Source: Verrucomicrobiota bacterium (GTDB taxonomy: Bacteria > Verrucomicrobiota > Verrucomicrobiia > Verrucomicrobiales > Akkermansiaceae). From it: DNA of 64,000 bases. This document shows positions 8,246-17,870 of this stretch, in pieces. Under the pieces are notes generated by a model. The model was given only the letters and a program-made list of their open reading frames with translations. It was not told where the DNA came from and did no database searches. Position numbers and translations under genes: made by a program. Numbering within the stretch: position 1 is the stretch's first letter; each line of letters opens with the position of its first letter. The stretch lies in assembly GCA_004293445.1 (NCBI GenBank), contig RDYP01000010.1, positions 26,751 through 90,750 of the forward strand, in the 5' to 3' direction.

Positions 8246-11200
8246 TCAATCAAGTGCGGGCTCGAAGACCAGCTGATAGAAACCACGCGCCCCGCTGATT
8301 GGGTCGGTCAGCGAGTGTGCGGCACGCTGCTCAACGCTCATCGCTTCGATTTCTGCTTTCGTTACGGTGTGGATTCGGTTCGCGGGATCGCGCATGTTCC
8401 CAAGGGCGTCGTGCCGATACAGATGATAGTCACCGATCGGTTTGAGTTCCGGGAAAGTGATGAGCATTCCGGTGGAGCTCGCTTCACACACGAGGCGGAA
8501 GCTCGCATCGTCGCTGGGGTCGGCAGGATCCAGCTGCAGCTCGAACTCCGACAAATTGTCGAGCCCGCCCGCATCGCTATCGCGGCTGCCCTGTCCGACA
8601 AGATCGTGATCGATCAGCCACTGCTCGTAGGGCGTCCGCGGGACCAAAGTCGTGGTCGAGATCATTGCTGGCAGCGAGACATTCCCGGCGGCGTCGAAGG
8701 CCACAACCGAGAATGCATGCTCCGTGCCCTCGGAGAGCGAAGTGGCGGTGAAGCTGGTGCCTTCCACGCTGCCGATCTCGATGCTTTCGCGATAGATCCG
8801 ATATCCAGCCACCGCGATATTATCCGTCGCTGCCGTCCATGACAGGGTGATCGCGCTCGTGGTGACTTCCGAGGACGCGAGGTCGGTCGGTGCTGAGGGA
8901 TCGATGCTATCGACGATCTCATGAATCTCGATCCCGCAGATTTTCGGATTTTGGCTGCCGTGCACGAAGGCGAGGTCGAGATGTCCATCGTCGACCAGCA
9001 CCGGGAAGGAAACGACCAGCGCGGCATCGGCACCGACGCGGCCGAAGATATCCAGGTCGTCGATCACAAGCGCTTCTTCCGCCGTGACGTCGAAGACCCG
9101 CTGCCCCGCACCGGTGATCCCGGAGTAGGTTTCTGCGAAATGGAGAACCACCTCGTATTCACCCGCGGGGACGGCGAAGGAATATTCGAGGTTCATCCCG
9201 CTGGCCGAGCTATCGTAGCGCTCGGACTGGTAAAGGATGTCATCGCCAGTGCCGGAGATCGCATGACCAGAACCGACCGTGTTGCCGGTATTGAAACCCT
9301 GGTCATCATACCAGGTATTCCCGGCAAGATCGGTGAAGCCGAGACCGCCCGCATTCACCCGAGTGACCACATTGCCGAGCAGGCGCGGCGTGGCGGTGGC
9401 GAGGGCTGAAAGCGATTCGTTACCCGTCGCATCGAGTGCGATGACTTGGTAAGAGCAAAGCACACCATTGGTCAGGTCGGAGTCGGTGAAACCGGGAGTC
9501 GAGGTGGTCGCGAGCAAACTGCCGTTGCGATGAATCCGATATCCAGTGACCGCGACATTGTCAGAAGAAGGCAGCCAGGTGAGGACGATGTGACCGTCCC
9601 CGGCAGTGGCAAGAATGGATGCTGGAACGGATGGCGCCTCGGTGTCGGAATTCGTGCTGACGGTGGTGGATGCCGGGGCCGACTCGTTGCCCGCGGAATC
9701 GATGGCCACGACCTCATAGCGATACTCCACTCCTGGCGAGAGATTCGCGTCCTCAAACGCTGTGTCGGTGATGGTGGTGAGGAGCACCGCATCACGATAG
9801 ACCCGGTATCCGGTCACGCCGGCGTTGTCGGTCGAGGCGCTCCAGGAGAGAGCGATCTTCACAAAGCCCGGGGTGGCGAAGAAATTCGCAGGAACTGTCG
9901 GACCTTCCGTGTCGGTAAGGGTGGAGGTCGTGATTTGCGCTGGCGACGAGATATTACCCACGGCATCGAGTGCGAAGACTTCATAATCGACCTCGGTAGC
10001 GCTGGGCAGGCCGCTATCGGTGAAGCTCAGCTGATTCACCGTGGCGAGCAGGTTGCCGTTTTTCAGGATGCGATACGATGCCACGCCGATGTCGTCCGTG
10101 GAAGCGGACCAGGACAACTCCACGTGGCTTAGACCGGGGACGGCGACGAAGTCGGACGGTGCGCTGGGAGCCTCGGAATCGGGGACGAGCGGGGTCACCG
10201 AAATCAGCGCTGGCTGGGATGCATTGCCAGCCGCATCGAAGGCGACGACCGAATAGTTCTGCACGACACCCGATGGCAGACCGGACTCCGCGAAGCTCGT
10301 TCCGCTGACAGTGGCGAGTTCGTTGGAACCACGGAAAATCCGATAGCCGATGACGCCGACATTATCGGTCGAGGCGACCCATTCGAGCGTGACGGCATCG
10401 GTGGTTAACTCGCTAGCCACCAGATTCTCCGGTGCGGTCGGGGCTTCTTCATCCACGGGTCCGGAGGAAAGGACGGGATAAAGCTCGATTCCCGCAATGG
10501 TCGGATTTTGCAGGACCCGGTCGAACAAGAGGTTCAAAGTGCCATCGGCAATCGTGACCGGGATCTTGACGACATGGGCGGTATTCGCACCCACGCGGGC
10601 GAAGATGTCGAAGTCATCGAGCTTCAGCGATCCTTCCACCGAAACATCGAAAACACGGACGCCGGGCGCGAATGCCGTGGCCCACGCCTCGGCAAAGTGG
10701 AGACGGAGTTCGTAATCGCCGTTCGGGACGGTGAATTGGTAGCTCAGATTGGGTCGGGTAGAACGGACGAAGCGACGGGTCTGATAAATGGTCGGGTCTT
10801 CCGTGCCAAAAATCGCTCCGGTCGAAGCCTCCGTGGAACTACTGCTGAAGCCGAAGTCGGCGCTCCAGGTATTCCCCGCGGAATCCACATGCGGAGTGAC
10901 GCTACCGGCATTCACGCGGAGCAAAGCCTGCCCCAAAGCGCGGGGGGTGAGTGTCACGGAGGCGGGCGCAGACTTGTTCCCCGATGCATCGACGGCAATC
11001 ACTTGATAGGCATAGTCCGTGCCATTGGTAAGACCTGCATCGGTGTAAGCCGTCGATGTGACCGTGGTCAGCAGCACCGCGTCTCGCCAGATTTCGTAAC
11101 CTGCGAGTGAGCCGTCATCGGTCGATTCCGCCCACGAGAGCGCAACGACGCCGTTTCCGGGAATGCCGATCAGATTTCCCGGCGTGGACGGCGCGGTGCT

Positions 11201-14200
11201 ATCCGGCAAGGTAGTGGTATCGACGCTGATCTCAGGCGAGTAATTTCCCGCAGCATCTCTCGCGGAGACCTTGTAGGAATAGGACGTGTTGGCGATCAGA
11301 CCGGTGTCGGTGAAAGACAGTGAGTCCACTTCGGCGACGATGGCGGTGTCGCGGCGAATTCGGTAGCCGGTAACGCCGACCTCGTCCGTCGCTGGATTCC
11401 ACGCAAGCGAGACCGATCCCGGAGTAGTCGCAGTGACGGTCAGACCACTCGGGACCGAGGGCGAAAAGGTATCGGGCGGTGGGCCTTGAAGCGCGAAGAC
11501 CTCGATCGCCGCGATGGTCGGATTCTGGATTTGGTGGATGAACTCGATACTTAGATTCCCGCCGCTGACGGTGACCGGAATCGGAACCGCGACGGCGGTG
11601 GCAAAGCCTGAGCCCTTCTCGGCAAGCGCGACGGCGAAGATATCGAAATTATCGAGGGTCAACTCATCCTCGACTTTCACGTCAAACACGCGGATCCCCG
11701 GCGCGGAAGAGGCCCCGGACCAGACTTCTGCAAAGTGGAGTCGCAGCTCGTATTCGCCGTCAGGTAAAGGAAAACTGTATTTGAGTTCCGCACCGGAGTC
11801 GCGATCGAAGCGTCGAGCCTGGTAGAGAGGATCGTCGTCGGTATGCGCTATCGCTCCGCTCGAGGTTTCGATCACGCCGGTATTGAAGCCAACATCCGCC
11901 AGCCAAACGTTACCAGCGACGTCGGTGTAAGCCGGGCCGCCGGCATTGACCCGCAGCACCGCGGCGCCGAGCGCGCGAGGGCGGACGGAGGTCGCAACTC
12001 GAGGCGAGACCTTACCCGCAGCATCGAAGGCCTCGACTTCATAGAGGTAGAGTCGGGTATTGATGAGATCGACATCCGTAAAGGACAAGCCGCTCTCGGT
12101 AGCGATCAGTTCGCCATCCCGATAAATCCGGTAGCCCGCCACAGCGGCGTCATCGCTGGCCGCAGACCAAGTCAGGATCGCAAGGCCATTGCCCGGAGTG
12201 CCCTTGAGAGCAGAGGGCGCGGTTGGATTCTCTTGGTCGGCGAGGGTGGTGATGGTGATCGGAGTGGCGGTCGAGGTGTTCCCCGTCGCATCGAAGGCTT
12301 CGACGGTGTAAAGGTAGACGGTCGATGGTGTCCTAGCGGTGTCCGTGAAGGCCAATTGCGTCGTCGTGGCGATCAATTCGCCATCGCGGCGGATCCGATA
12401 ACCGGCAACCCCACGGTCATCGATCGACGGCGCCCAGACGAAACTCAGGGCACCGGCGCTCACGCTCGTCTCCGTCAGCAAGCTTGGCGGCTGAGGGGCC
12501 ACCACGTCGGGACCGGCGATCACCGACGAGAAGATCTCAATCCCGCAGATCATGGGATTTTGCACCACATGGAGGAGTTGGACCTCGAGGACTCCGTTGG
12601 TCACCACGCTCGGCAACGTGACGCTGTAAGCCGTGTTCGCCCCGACCTGGCTGAAGATATCGAGGTTATCGATGGCGAGGTTGCCGCCGACCAGAACGTC
12701 GAAAACGCGGAGTCCGGGTGCGAAGGCGCCTGACCAAACTTCGGCGAAGTGAAGCTTCACCTGATAGTCACCGTTCGGAAGCAGGAAGGAATATTTGAAG
12801 GGATTGCTCGGGGAGGGATTGTAGCGAAAACTCTGATAGATCGCATCGTCAGTGCTGCCTTCGATCGATGCATTTACCGTGCTGGCAGCGCCGGCACTAA
12901 ATCCGTAGTCGGCCGACCATGTCTTGCCAAGACCATCGACGTAGAGCCCGCCACCCGCGTTGAGCCTGACGACGGCATTGTCGACGATGCTTTCCGAGTC
13001 GTAATCGACGGTGACCACTTCCGAGCAGGCGCTTCGATTTCCGCTGCCATCGCTCAAAACGGCGACAAGATGATTGATCCCGCCGAGAGCACCGGAGTCG
13101 ACCAGAGTCACCGGGATATCCACAAAACCTGCGGCAGGGATGACCCGTTCAATGGTATCAAAGCCGAGGAGCGTATTGTTTTCGTAGGCATCAATGTCGT
13201 AGCCACCACCGGGCACCCCTTCAAGGTGGAGGGCCATGTTGAACACCCACAATTCCACCTGAGACCCCGCTGGCCCGCTCACGCGTGCCGTCGGCTGCGC
13301 CGTCGTGCTGAAAGGCGAGACCTTCCCGGAGACCTCGATCCGTGGCGTTGGCGCGATCGCTGAAGAGAGGATACCTTTCGACCCCTTATCGCTTCCAGGA
13401 ATCGGCGCGAGGCGGATCCTTCGCACAGTCCCATCATCAAAGGTGACCCGGGCGGTCGCGCCGGTGAGCTCCATGCCCGAGATACTCGCCGCATGAGAGG
13501 GTCCGGGAGTCGCGGATCCCTTCACGCTGGTGGGGTCGATGTCCGCGGAGAAAGTGAGAAGCTGACTTGGAGCGAACTCGGTGTCCGGCCCGAAATCGAC
13601 ATTCAGCACCGTATAACCGTCCTGCGAGTCGATGCCATTTTTCGGATTGGCGAAGCTGCCGACCGGAGTTCCAAAGCCGGTGAAGGAATCGAGGGTGAAA
13701 GTCTTGCCAGCCGGATCGCCTGCCGTCGCCGCGGGATCGAAGACGAGGTCGGAAACCATCGCGGTGCCGAGATCGATCGATACTGCGGTGATCTTCTGGC
13801 CTTCGGTCGACAGGTTCTGGATTTGAAAAGACCCGGTGGAATTGGTGCTGGAGGTCGTCAGGCTACCCGAGTCGCTGTTGACGGTAATCGATGCCGCCGC
13901 GGTCGTATCCGCTGGTAGCACCTCGAAATAATCCCAAGTCGCATTGAACCCGGGCGTCGCGACGTCGCCGGTGGTCGCAAGCAGACCAAAGGCCATGCTG
14001 CTCGAACCGCGAAGCACTTCGAGGATCTTACCACCGACCACCAGCGGAGGTCCCACGTCGATGATCGGACCGGTGGCCAGCGAATATCCGGGCTGCACCG
14101 TTCCAGCCACCGGATCGACCAAGAAGCTCAGAGTGACTCCAGCGCTGAACAAGCCGCTCTCCGAATGCGTGACCTGCGAGAGGAGCACGCCGTTTTCTTC

Positions 14201-16513
14201 GTGGACGACCTCGATCCCGCCTGGCCCGCCATTGGCGTTCACCGCGACTTTCACATAGTTGTCCTGATCGCCGTTCCCGATGAAAATGCCTTGGGACTGG
14301 GTGCCTTGGGGATTGCCATTGAAGAGAAGTCCGCCGAGACCCGAGCGAACCCGGAAACGACCGTTGAACTCGTCGACATTGACTCCAAATTGGAACGCAT
14401 TGATCTGCGTGTTCGAGGGTCCGTGAGGATTTCCCGCTCCGACATCCGGGTCGGTGAATAGACCCGCCGTTCCACCCGCAATCAGATTTTCCGCCTGAAT
14501 TTTCTGCGCGTAATCCTGACCGGGATTCAGCATCACGCCGGTGAAGCCGATCCCGAAAAAGCCGACATTGAGCTCATTGAAAAGCTCGTAGCGCATCGGC
14601 GGTGCAAGATTGACTCCGTCGAGCGGATCGATCGGAAAGAGGTCCTGCGAATCGACACCGCCATCATTGTCATCATCGGTATCGAGAAGATCGGAAAGGA
14701 AATCGCCGTCCCGATCCGGAGGCAACACCGCCGACGAGCAGGGGTCGGTAGCGTTGGAGATCTCGTCAGCATTGCTGTAACCGTCGCCGTCCTCGTCCTC
14801 GCCGAACGTGAAATTGCCGGAGCAGATGCCACCGGGCCCGTTATCGAAATCCGAGGGCTCCAAGACGGTGATCTTGCTGGAATGATGACCCACAAAAATC
14901 GTGCCTGCCAAATTGGGAGCGGCGTTCGGCCCCGGCACGGTGACATCAAGGGGCAGCGAATAGCCATCGCCGCTCAGCAGCACGGAACTGCTCACCACCT
15001 GGGTGCCGTCTTCGTTGAGGACGAGTCGCTGGACCGTCTTGTTGTTGTAGTGGGTCGCGATGAGGTCTCCGACCATCTCGCCATTGAAATTCGCGGCGGT
15101 GTATTCCACCAAGCCGGTGGTCGAGGCGGTGTTGGTGAAAAGAGCGCCGTTGTCGGGACCCGGCAGACGGAAATCACCTTGCCGCGGATCCGCCATGGAC
15201 GGGGGCACCGGCGGCCAATCGACGGTGGGACTCGCCGAGAAAATCAAGGCCTCGGAAGAAGGCAGAAGCCCATCGTAACGCAGCCAACCGGCCCCGCTTG
15301 GGTTCGCGCGGATCGGGTTCGGATGACCTCCATAATATCCGGCACCGGTAACGAGATGAAGATTGTCGAGGTTGTTGACGACACCCGGCTCGGAAGCCAA
15401 ATGCTCGTTGGTTACCAAGCTCTTGCCATTGGCGTCGAGCAGCGCCTCGTTTTTCGGGTATCCACCCCAACCAGAGTTCCCGGCGTTATCAGAGGTGTAC
15501 ATGTTCCCTGCCCGACCAGGAGTTTTGGCGATGACGATGTCATAAGGGTTGCGGAATCCCGAGGCGTAAACCTGGACCGGACCACCCTCAACCAAGCGGG
15601 CTTGATTGAGACCATCGTTCCCGCCGAAAGGATCGTTCACATCGGCGTGATCTGCATCGGCGGGAGACAGGTCGGCACGTGCCGGGTTGGGGTCGTTGAC
15701 CGTGGGAAGGTCATAGATATATTGTTGCCCATAAATGTCCGTTTTCACGGGCATGGCCTCGATCGCATCCAGATCAATGGAAAGGATCGCTGCGGACAGG
15801 GCGGTTTCGCAGGAGAAGGCGAAATTATTCGAAGGCGCACCGGCGTTGGTGTTGCCACCTTGCGCGAGATAGAGCGTGTTCGCGGCCGGGTCCATCTGGA
15901 GCCCGTTCGTCGCGTGATTCTCCTCGGAACGCGGTAAGCCGCGCACGATATCCACCTTCTCCCAAACTCCACCGGCATTTCGGGTCAAGCGGGAGATGAT
16001 CCCTGAGTTGGTGTCGAGATCGAGGTCGGTGGCACCACTCCCAGCACCCTCACGCGGATCGCTGGAAGAAACGTAGATCACCGGATTGGATGCGGTTCCC
16101 ACGACAAGGATACCGGTCGCTTGGCGACTGTTGAGCGAGAAGTTGCGATTACCGTTGTCGTCGTAGTTCGGGATGCTTTTGACCAAGGTGATGGTCTCCG
16201 CATTGGCGGCGACGTAGTTGTTAGGTCCTTCCCGGCTGACCTCGCAGGCGATGACGGTACCATTCATCTGGGTGAAGTACAGCCGATTGTCGGGACCGAA
16301 TTGCAGCGACGTGACCTTGAGCGCCTTGTTCGTATTCGCAGTCGCCAATCCGCCGAGCAAGCTCGCGGAAAAGCCGACCGCAGCAAGGGCCGAAGGAAGC
16401 GATAAAGCGAAAAACAGCAGGCACAGAAGCCCACTGGCAGAGGCAGGACGAAGGCAGCGCCGGAATCGGAGCAAAGGGCAAGCAGGACCTCGGGGAAGAA
16501 TCTTCGAATTCAT
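8246..16513 (-). CDS. Giant secreted protein: sugar-dehydrogenase-like propeller, Ca-binding repeats, four malectin-like and nine fibronectin III domains
   Basis: 2755 aa from the ATG at 16513, which is followed by a signal peptide (basic region, then LLCLLFFALSLPSALA). Approximate order: 45-555, glucose/sorbosone-dehydrogenase-like beta-propeller (LQFGPDNRLYFTQMNG, YASGFRNPYDIV); 560-630, Asp-rich thrombospondin-3-like Ca-binding segment (DEDGDGYSNADE, DTDDDNDGG); 635-865, lectin-like beta-sandwich; about 1178-1328, malectin 1; FN3 1-2; 1516-1673, malectin 2; FN3 3-4; 1861-2013, malectin 3; FN3 5-8; 2380-2529, malectin 4; FN3 9; then a C-terminal region with EQWLIDHDL and SDAGGLDNLSEFEL. Malectin units share LRVNAGG, LHFAE and RVFDV; FN3 units share GYRIxRD and AxDAAGN. 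No sortase, PEP-CTERM or T9SS anchor is apparent. Lying inside the polysaccharide locus, it may bind or scaffold the polymer (inference). Confidence 0.85.
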   Translation of the reverse strand: MNSKILPRGPACPLLRFRRCLRPASASGLLCLLFFALSLPSALAAVGFSASLLGGLATANTNKALKVTSLQFGPDNRLYFTQMNGTVIACEVSREGPNNYVAANAETITLVKSIPNYDDNGNRNFSLNSRQATGILVVGTASNPVIYVSSSDPREGAGSGATDLDLDTNSGIISRLTRNAGGVWEKVDIVRGLPRSEENHATNGLQMDPAANTLYLAQGGNTNAGAPSNNFAFSCETALSAAILSIDLDAIEAMPVKTDIYGQQYIYDLPTVNDPNPARADLSPADADHADVNDPFGGNDGLNQARLVEGGPVQVYASGFRNPYDIVIAKTPGRAGNMYTSDNAGNSGWGGYPKNEALLDANGKSLVTNEHLASEPGVVNNLDNLHLVTGAGYYGGHPNPIRANPSGAGWLRYDGLLPSSEALIFSASPTVDWPPVPPSMADPRQGDFRLPGPDNGALFTNTASTTGLVEYTAANFNGEMVGDLIATHYNNKTVQRLVLNEDGTQVVSSSVLLSGDGYSLPLDVTVPGPNAAPNLAGTIFVGHHSSKITVLEPSDFDNGPGGICSGNFTFGEDEDGDGYSNADEISNATDPCSSAVLPPDRDGDFLSDLLDTDDDNDGGVDSQDLFPIDPLDGVNLAPPMRYELFNELNVGFFGIGFTGVMLNPGQDYAQKIQAENLIAGGTAGLFTDPDVGAGNPHGPSNTQINAFQFGVNVDEFNGRFRVRSGLGGLLFNGNPQGTQSQGIFIGNGDQDNYVKVAVNANGGPGGIEVVHEENGVLLSQVTHSESGLFSAGVTLSFLVDPVAGTVQPGYSLATGPIIDVGPPLVVGGKILEVLRGSSSMAFGLLATTGDVATPGFNATWDYFEVLPADTTAAASITVNSDSGSLTTSSTNSTGSFQIQNLSTEGQKITAVSIDLGTAMVSDLVFDPAATAGDPAGKTFTLDSFTGFGTPVGSFANPKNGIDSQDGYTVLNVDFGPDTEFAPSQLLTFSADIDPTSVKGSATPGPSHAASISGMELTGATARVTFDDGTVRRIRLAPIPGSDKGSKGILSSAIAPTPRIEVSGKVSPFSTTAQPTARVSGPAGSQVELWVFNMALHLEGVPGGGYDIDAYENNTLLGFDTIERVIPAAGFVDIPVTLVDSGALGGINHLVAVLSDGSGNRSACSEVVTVDYDSESIVDNAVVRLNAGGGLYVDGLGKTWSADYGFSAGAASTVNASIEGSTDDAIYQSFRYNPSPSNPFKYSFLLPNGDYQVKLHFAEVWSGAFAPGLRVFDVLVGGNLAIDNLDIFSQVGANTAYSVTLPSVVTNGVLEVQLLHVVQNPMICGIEIFSSVIAGPDVVAPQPPSLLTETSVSAGALSFVWAPSIDDRGVAGYRIRRDGELIATTTQLAFTDTARTPSTVYLYTVEAFDATGNTSTATPITITTLADQENPTAPSALKGTPGNGLAILTWSAASDDAAVAGYRIYRDGELIATESGLSFTDVDLINTRLYLYEVEAFDAAGKVSPRVATSVRPRALGAAVLRVNAGGPAYTDVAGNVWLADVGFNTGVIETSSGAIAHTDDDPLYQARRFDRDSGAELKYSFPLPDGEYELRLHFAEVWSGASSAPGIRVFDVKVEDELTLDNFDIFAVALAEKGSGFATAVAVPIPVTVSGGNLSIEFIHQIQNPTIAAIEVFALQGPPPDTFSPSVPSGLTVTATTPGSVSLAWNPATDEVGVTGYRIRRDTAIVAEVDSLSFTDTGLIANTSYSYKVSARDAAGNYSPEISVDTTTLPDSTAPSTPGNLIGIPGNGVVALSWAESTDDGSLAGYEIWRDAVLLTTVTSTAYTDAGLTNGTDYAYQVIAVDASGNKSAPASVTLTPRALGQALLRVNAGSVTPHVDSAGNTWSADFGFSSSSTEASTGAIFGTEDPTIYQTRRFVRSTRPNLSYQFTVPNGDYELRLHFAEAWATAFAPGVRVFDVSVEGSLKLDDFDIFARVGANTAHVVKIPVTIADGTLNLLFDRVLQNPTIAGIELYPVLSSGPVDEEAPTAPENLVASELTTDAVTLEWVASTDNVGVIGYRIFRGSNELATVSGTSFAESGLPSGVVQNYSVVAFDAAGNASQPALISVTPLVPDSEAPSAPSDFVAVPGLSHVELSWSASTDDIGVASYRILKNGNLLATVNQLSFTDSGLPSATEVDYEVFALDAVGNISSPAQITTSTLTDTEGPTVPANFFATPGFVKIALSWSASTDNAGVTGYRVYRDAVLLTTITDTAFEDANLSPGVEYRYEVVAIDSAGNESAPASTTVSTNSDTEAPSVPASILATAGDGHIVLTWLPSSDNVAVTGYRIHRNGSLLATTSTPGFTDSDLTNGVLCSYQVIALDATGNESLSALATATPRLLGNVVTRVNAGGLGFTDLAGNTWYDDQGFNTGNTVGSGHAISGTGDDILYQSERYDSSASGMNLEYSFAVPAGEYEVVLHFAETYSGITGAGQRVFDVTAEEALVIDDLDIFGRVGADAALVVSFPVLVDDGHLDLAFVHGSQNPKICGIEIHEIVDSIDPSAPTDLASSEVTTSAITLSWTAATDNIAVAGYRIYRESIEIGSVEGTSFTATSLSEGTEHAFSVVAFDAAGNVSLPAMISTTTLVPRTPYEQWLIDHDLVGQGSRDSDAGGLDNLSEFELQLDPADPSDDASFRLVCEASSTGMLITFPELKPIGDYHLYRHDALGNMRDPANRIHTVTKAEIEAMSVEQRAAHSLTDPISGARGFYQLVFEPALD

Positions 16514-16910
16514 CGGACAGGGGGGGCAGCGGAAAATCAAAAGAGGGAACTCAGTCGATATCAGGACCTGATCGTCACGAGACCCTCGCAACGAACCAAT
16601 CGCTCGAACTCATCGACCCATGAGGGTGATAAGTAGCGGAGTGGCAGCGCACGAAAGGAGAACCGCAAGACGCAGAGGGGGGCATCAGCCTGAGTGGGGG
16701 GGGGTGTTGTTGGGGGGATGTAAGCCCGAAAACGAACCAGACCACAAAAATCTGATAGAAACTTCCGGACGCGCTGAAAATAGACATAACTCAGAGTCTT
16801 CAGCAAAGATTTTTTTGAAGGTGTGTTTTACCTTATATTCAATAAATCTTAAATAGACGCGAGAGCATTGCTGATGCTGCCGACGATGGCGGCCCTCTCC
16901 CGTGGGGAGG
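16514..16910 (-). promoter_or_regulatory. 397-bp leader/promoter region of the giant gene, with C-tracts
   Basis: No gene is seen here. The part at 16800-16860 is strongly AT-rich on an otherwise GC-rich background and is the likeliest promoter site for the giant gene, although I cannot assign confident -35 and -10 boxes. Nearer the gene, the coding strand carries C9 (16696-16704), C6 (16712-16717) and C7 (16520-16526, 6 nt before the ATG). Confidence 0.4.
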
Positions 16911-17828
16911 TCAGGACCGATCGGATGCGGCGTTCCGTCCTTGCCAAACGCCCAGATTCCAATGGCTGCGTTGCAAGTAGTGGAATTCCCGATCCTCGCT
17001 GAGACGTCCTTTTACGCAGAAAAGCAGGCAACGAATTCCGGCGACTTTGACGAGTGCGGCAAGGGCACCCAGCGCACGTTTCACCCCGCCGGCCTTGGAC
17101 AGACGGCGACCCGCGAGCAGCCCGAACTTGCGATTCCGCTCCAAGGTCCACTTTTTCGAGCATCGATCGGCGGGAATGTAATGCCAAACCACCGCGTCCG
17201 GCAGATAGCGTCCCTTGACTCCTCGCTCCAACATCCGCTTTTGCAGATCGGTCTCTTCCCCCATCGAAAACACCCGACCGGGCCCGATCTCGGAGTCATA
17301 GCCACCGGCCTCTTTCATGTCGGAGGCAAAGGCCGCCCAATTGAAGCCGAGCGCCAGCGGTTTGGGTAGATCACAGGCGTTTTCCGCATATCTCCATCCT
17401 TTCGCGGATAGGGGCAGGTAGTGCTTGAGCCACTCCGGCGGCGCGGCCTCGTAATCCACCTCGCAGCGGCCGGCGTAGAATTCTCCACGATCGCGCCCGG
17501 CACTCGCATCGACGTAGGCCATCACGCTGCCGGGATCGAGGCGGACGTCGTCGTCGTAATAGATCACGAATTCGTCCGTCGCTTCCGCAAGCGCCAGATT
17601 GAGGGCCGCGCTCTTGCTCGCATCGGGCGTGTAACGGTAGGCGATGGGGAGGACTCCGGCGTAGCGGGCACACATTTCCTCAGCATTTTCCTTCTTCCCA
17701 TTTTCCACCACGAAAACTGTATCGAGGCGATCCGGCAGGCGACTGGCGACGAGGAAGTCCAAAGTGCGCCCAAGCAGGGCGCTGCGTTGGCAGGTCGGGA
17801 TGACGATGACGATCCGAGGCTCTTTCAT
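16911..17828 (-). CDS. Glycosyltransferase family 2
   Basis: 305 aa from the ATG at 17828, which starts MKEPRIVIVIPTCQRS, the usual GT2 opening. The GT-A fold landmarks are the VVENG strand, AALNLALAEAT, the metal-binding YYDDDVRLDPG (DDD) near residue 91, and a late MGEETDLQKRML segment that resembles the acceptor-side ED/catalytic region. It transfers a sugar to a lipid-linked oligosaccharide at the inner face of the membrane; donor and acceptor are unknown. It is 42 bp after the flippase gene. A C4 run precedes the start. The C-terminal end is not conserved-looking, and an alternative frame there would run 62 nt further. Confidence 0.9.
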   Translation of the reverse strand: MKEPRIVIVIPTCQRSALLGRTLDFLVASRLPDRLDTVFVVENGKKENAEEMCARYAGVLPIAYRYTPDASKSAALNLALAEATDEFVIYYDDDVRLDPGSVMAYVDASAGRDRGEFYAGRCEVDYEAAPPEWLKHYLPLSAKGWRYAENACDLPKPLALGFNWAAFASDMKEAGGYDSEIGPGRVFSMGEETDLQKRMLERGVKGRYLPDAVVWHYIPADRCSKKWTLERNRKFGLLAGRRLSKAGGVKRALGALAALVKVAGIRCLLFCVKGRLSEDREFHYLQRSHWNLGVWQGRNAASDRS

Positions 17829-17870
17829 GGGGATGCTTGGGCGGGAAAACGACAAGAGATGAGGGGGACT

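Noticed and set aside
14882..15937. 351-codon plus-strand frame
   Set aside because: Antisense to the giant gene, whose propeller domain is clear.
16849..16910. Possible frameshift extending the GT2 C-terminus (TSPRERAAIVGSISNALASI in another frame)
   Set aside because: The sequence looks protein-like, but nothing in the GT2 family requires it; too weak without an alignment.
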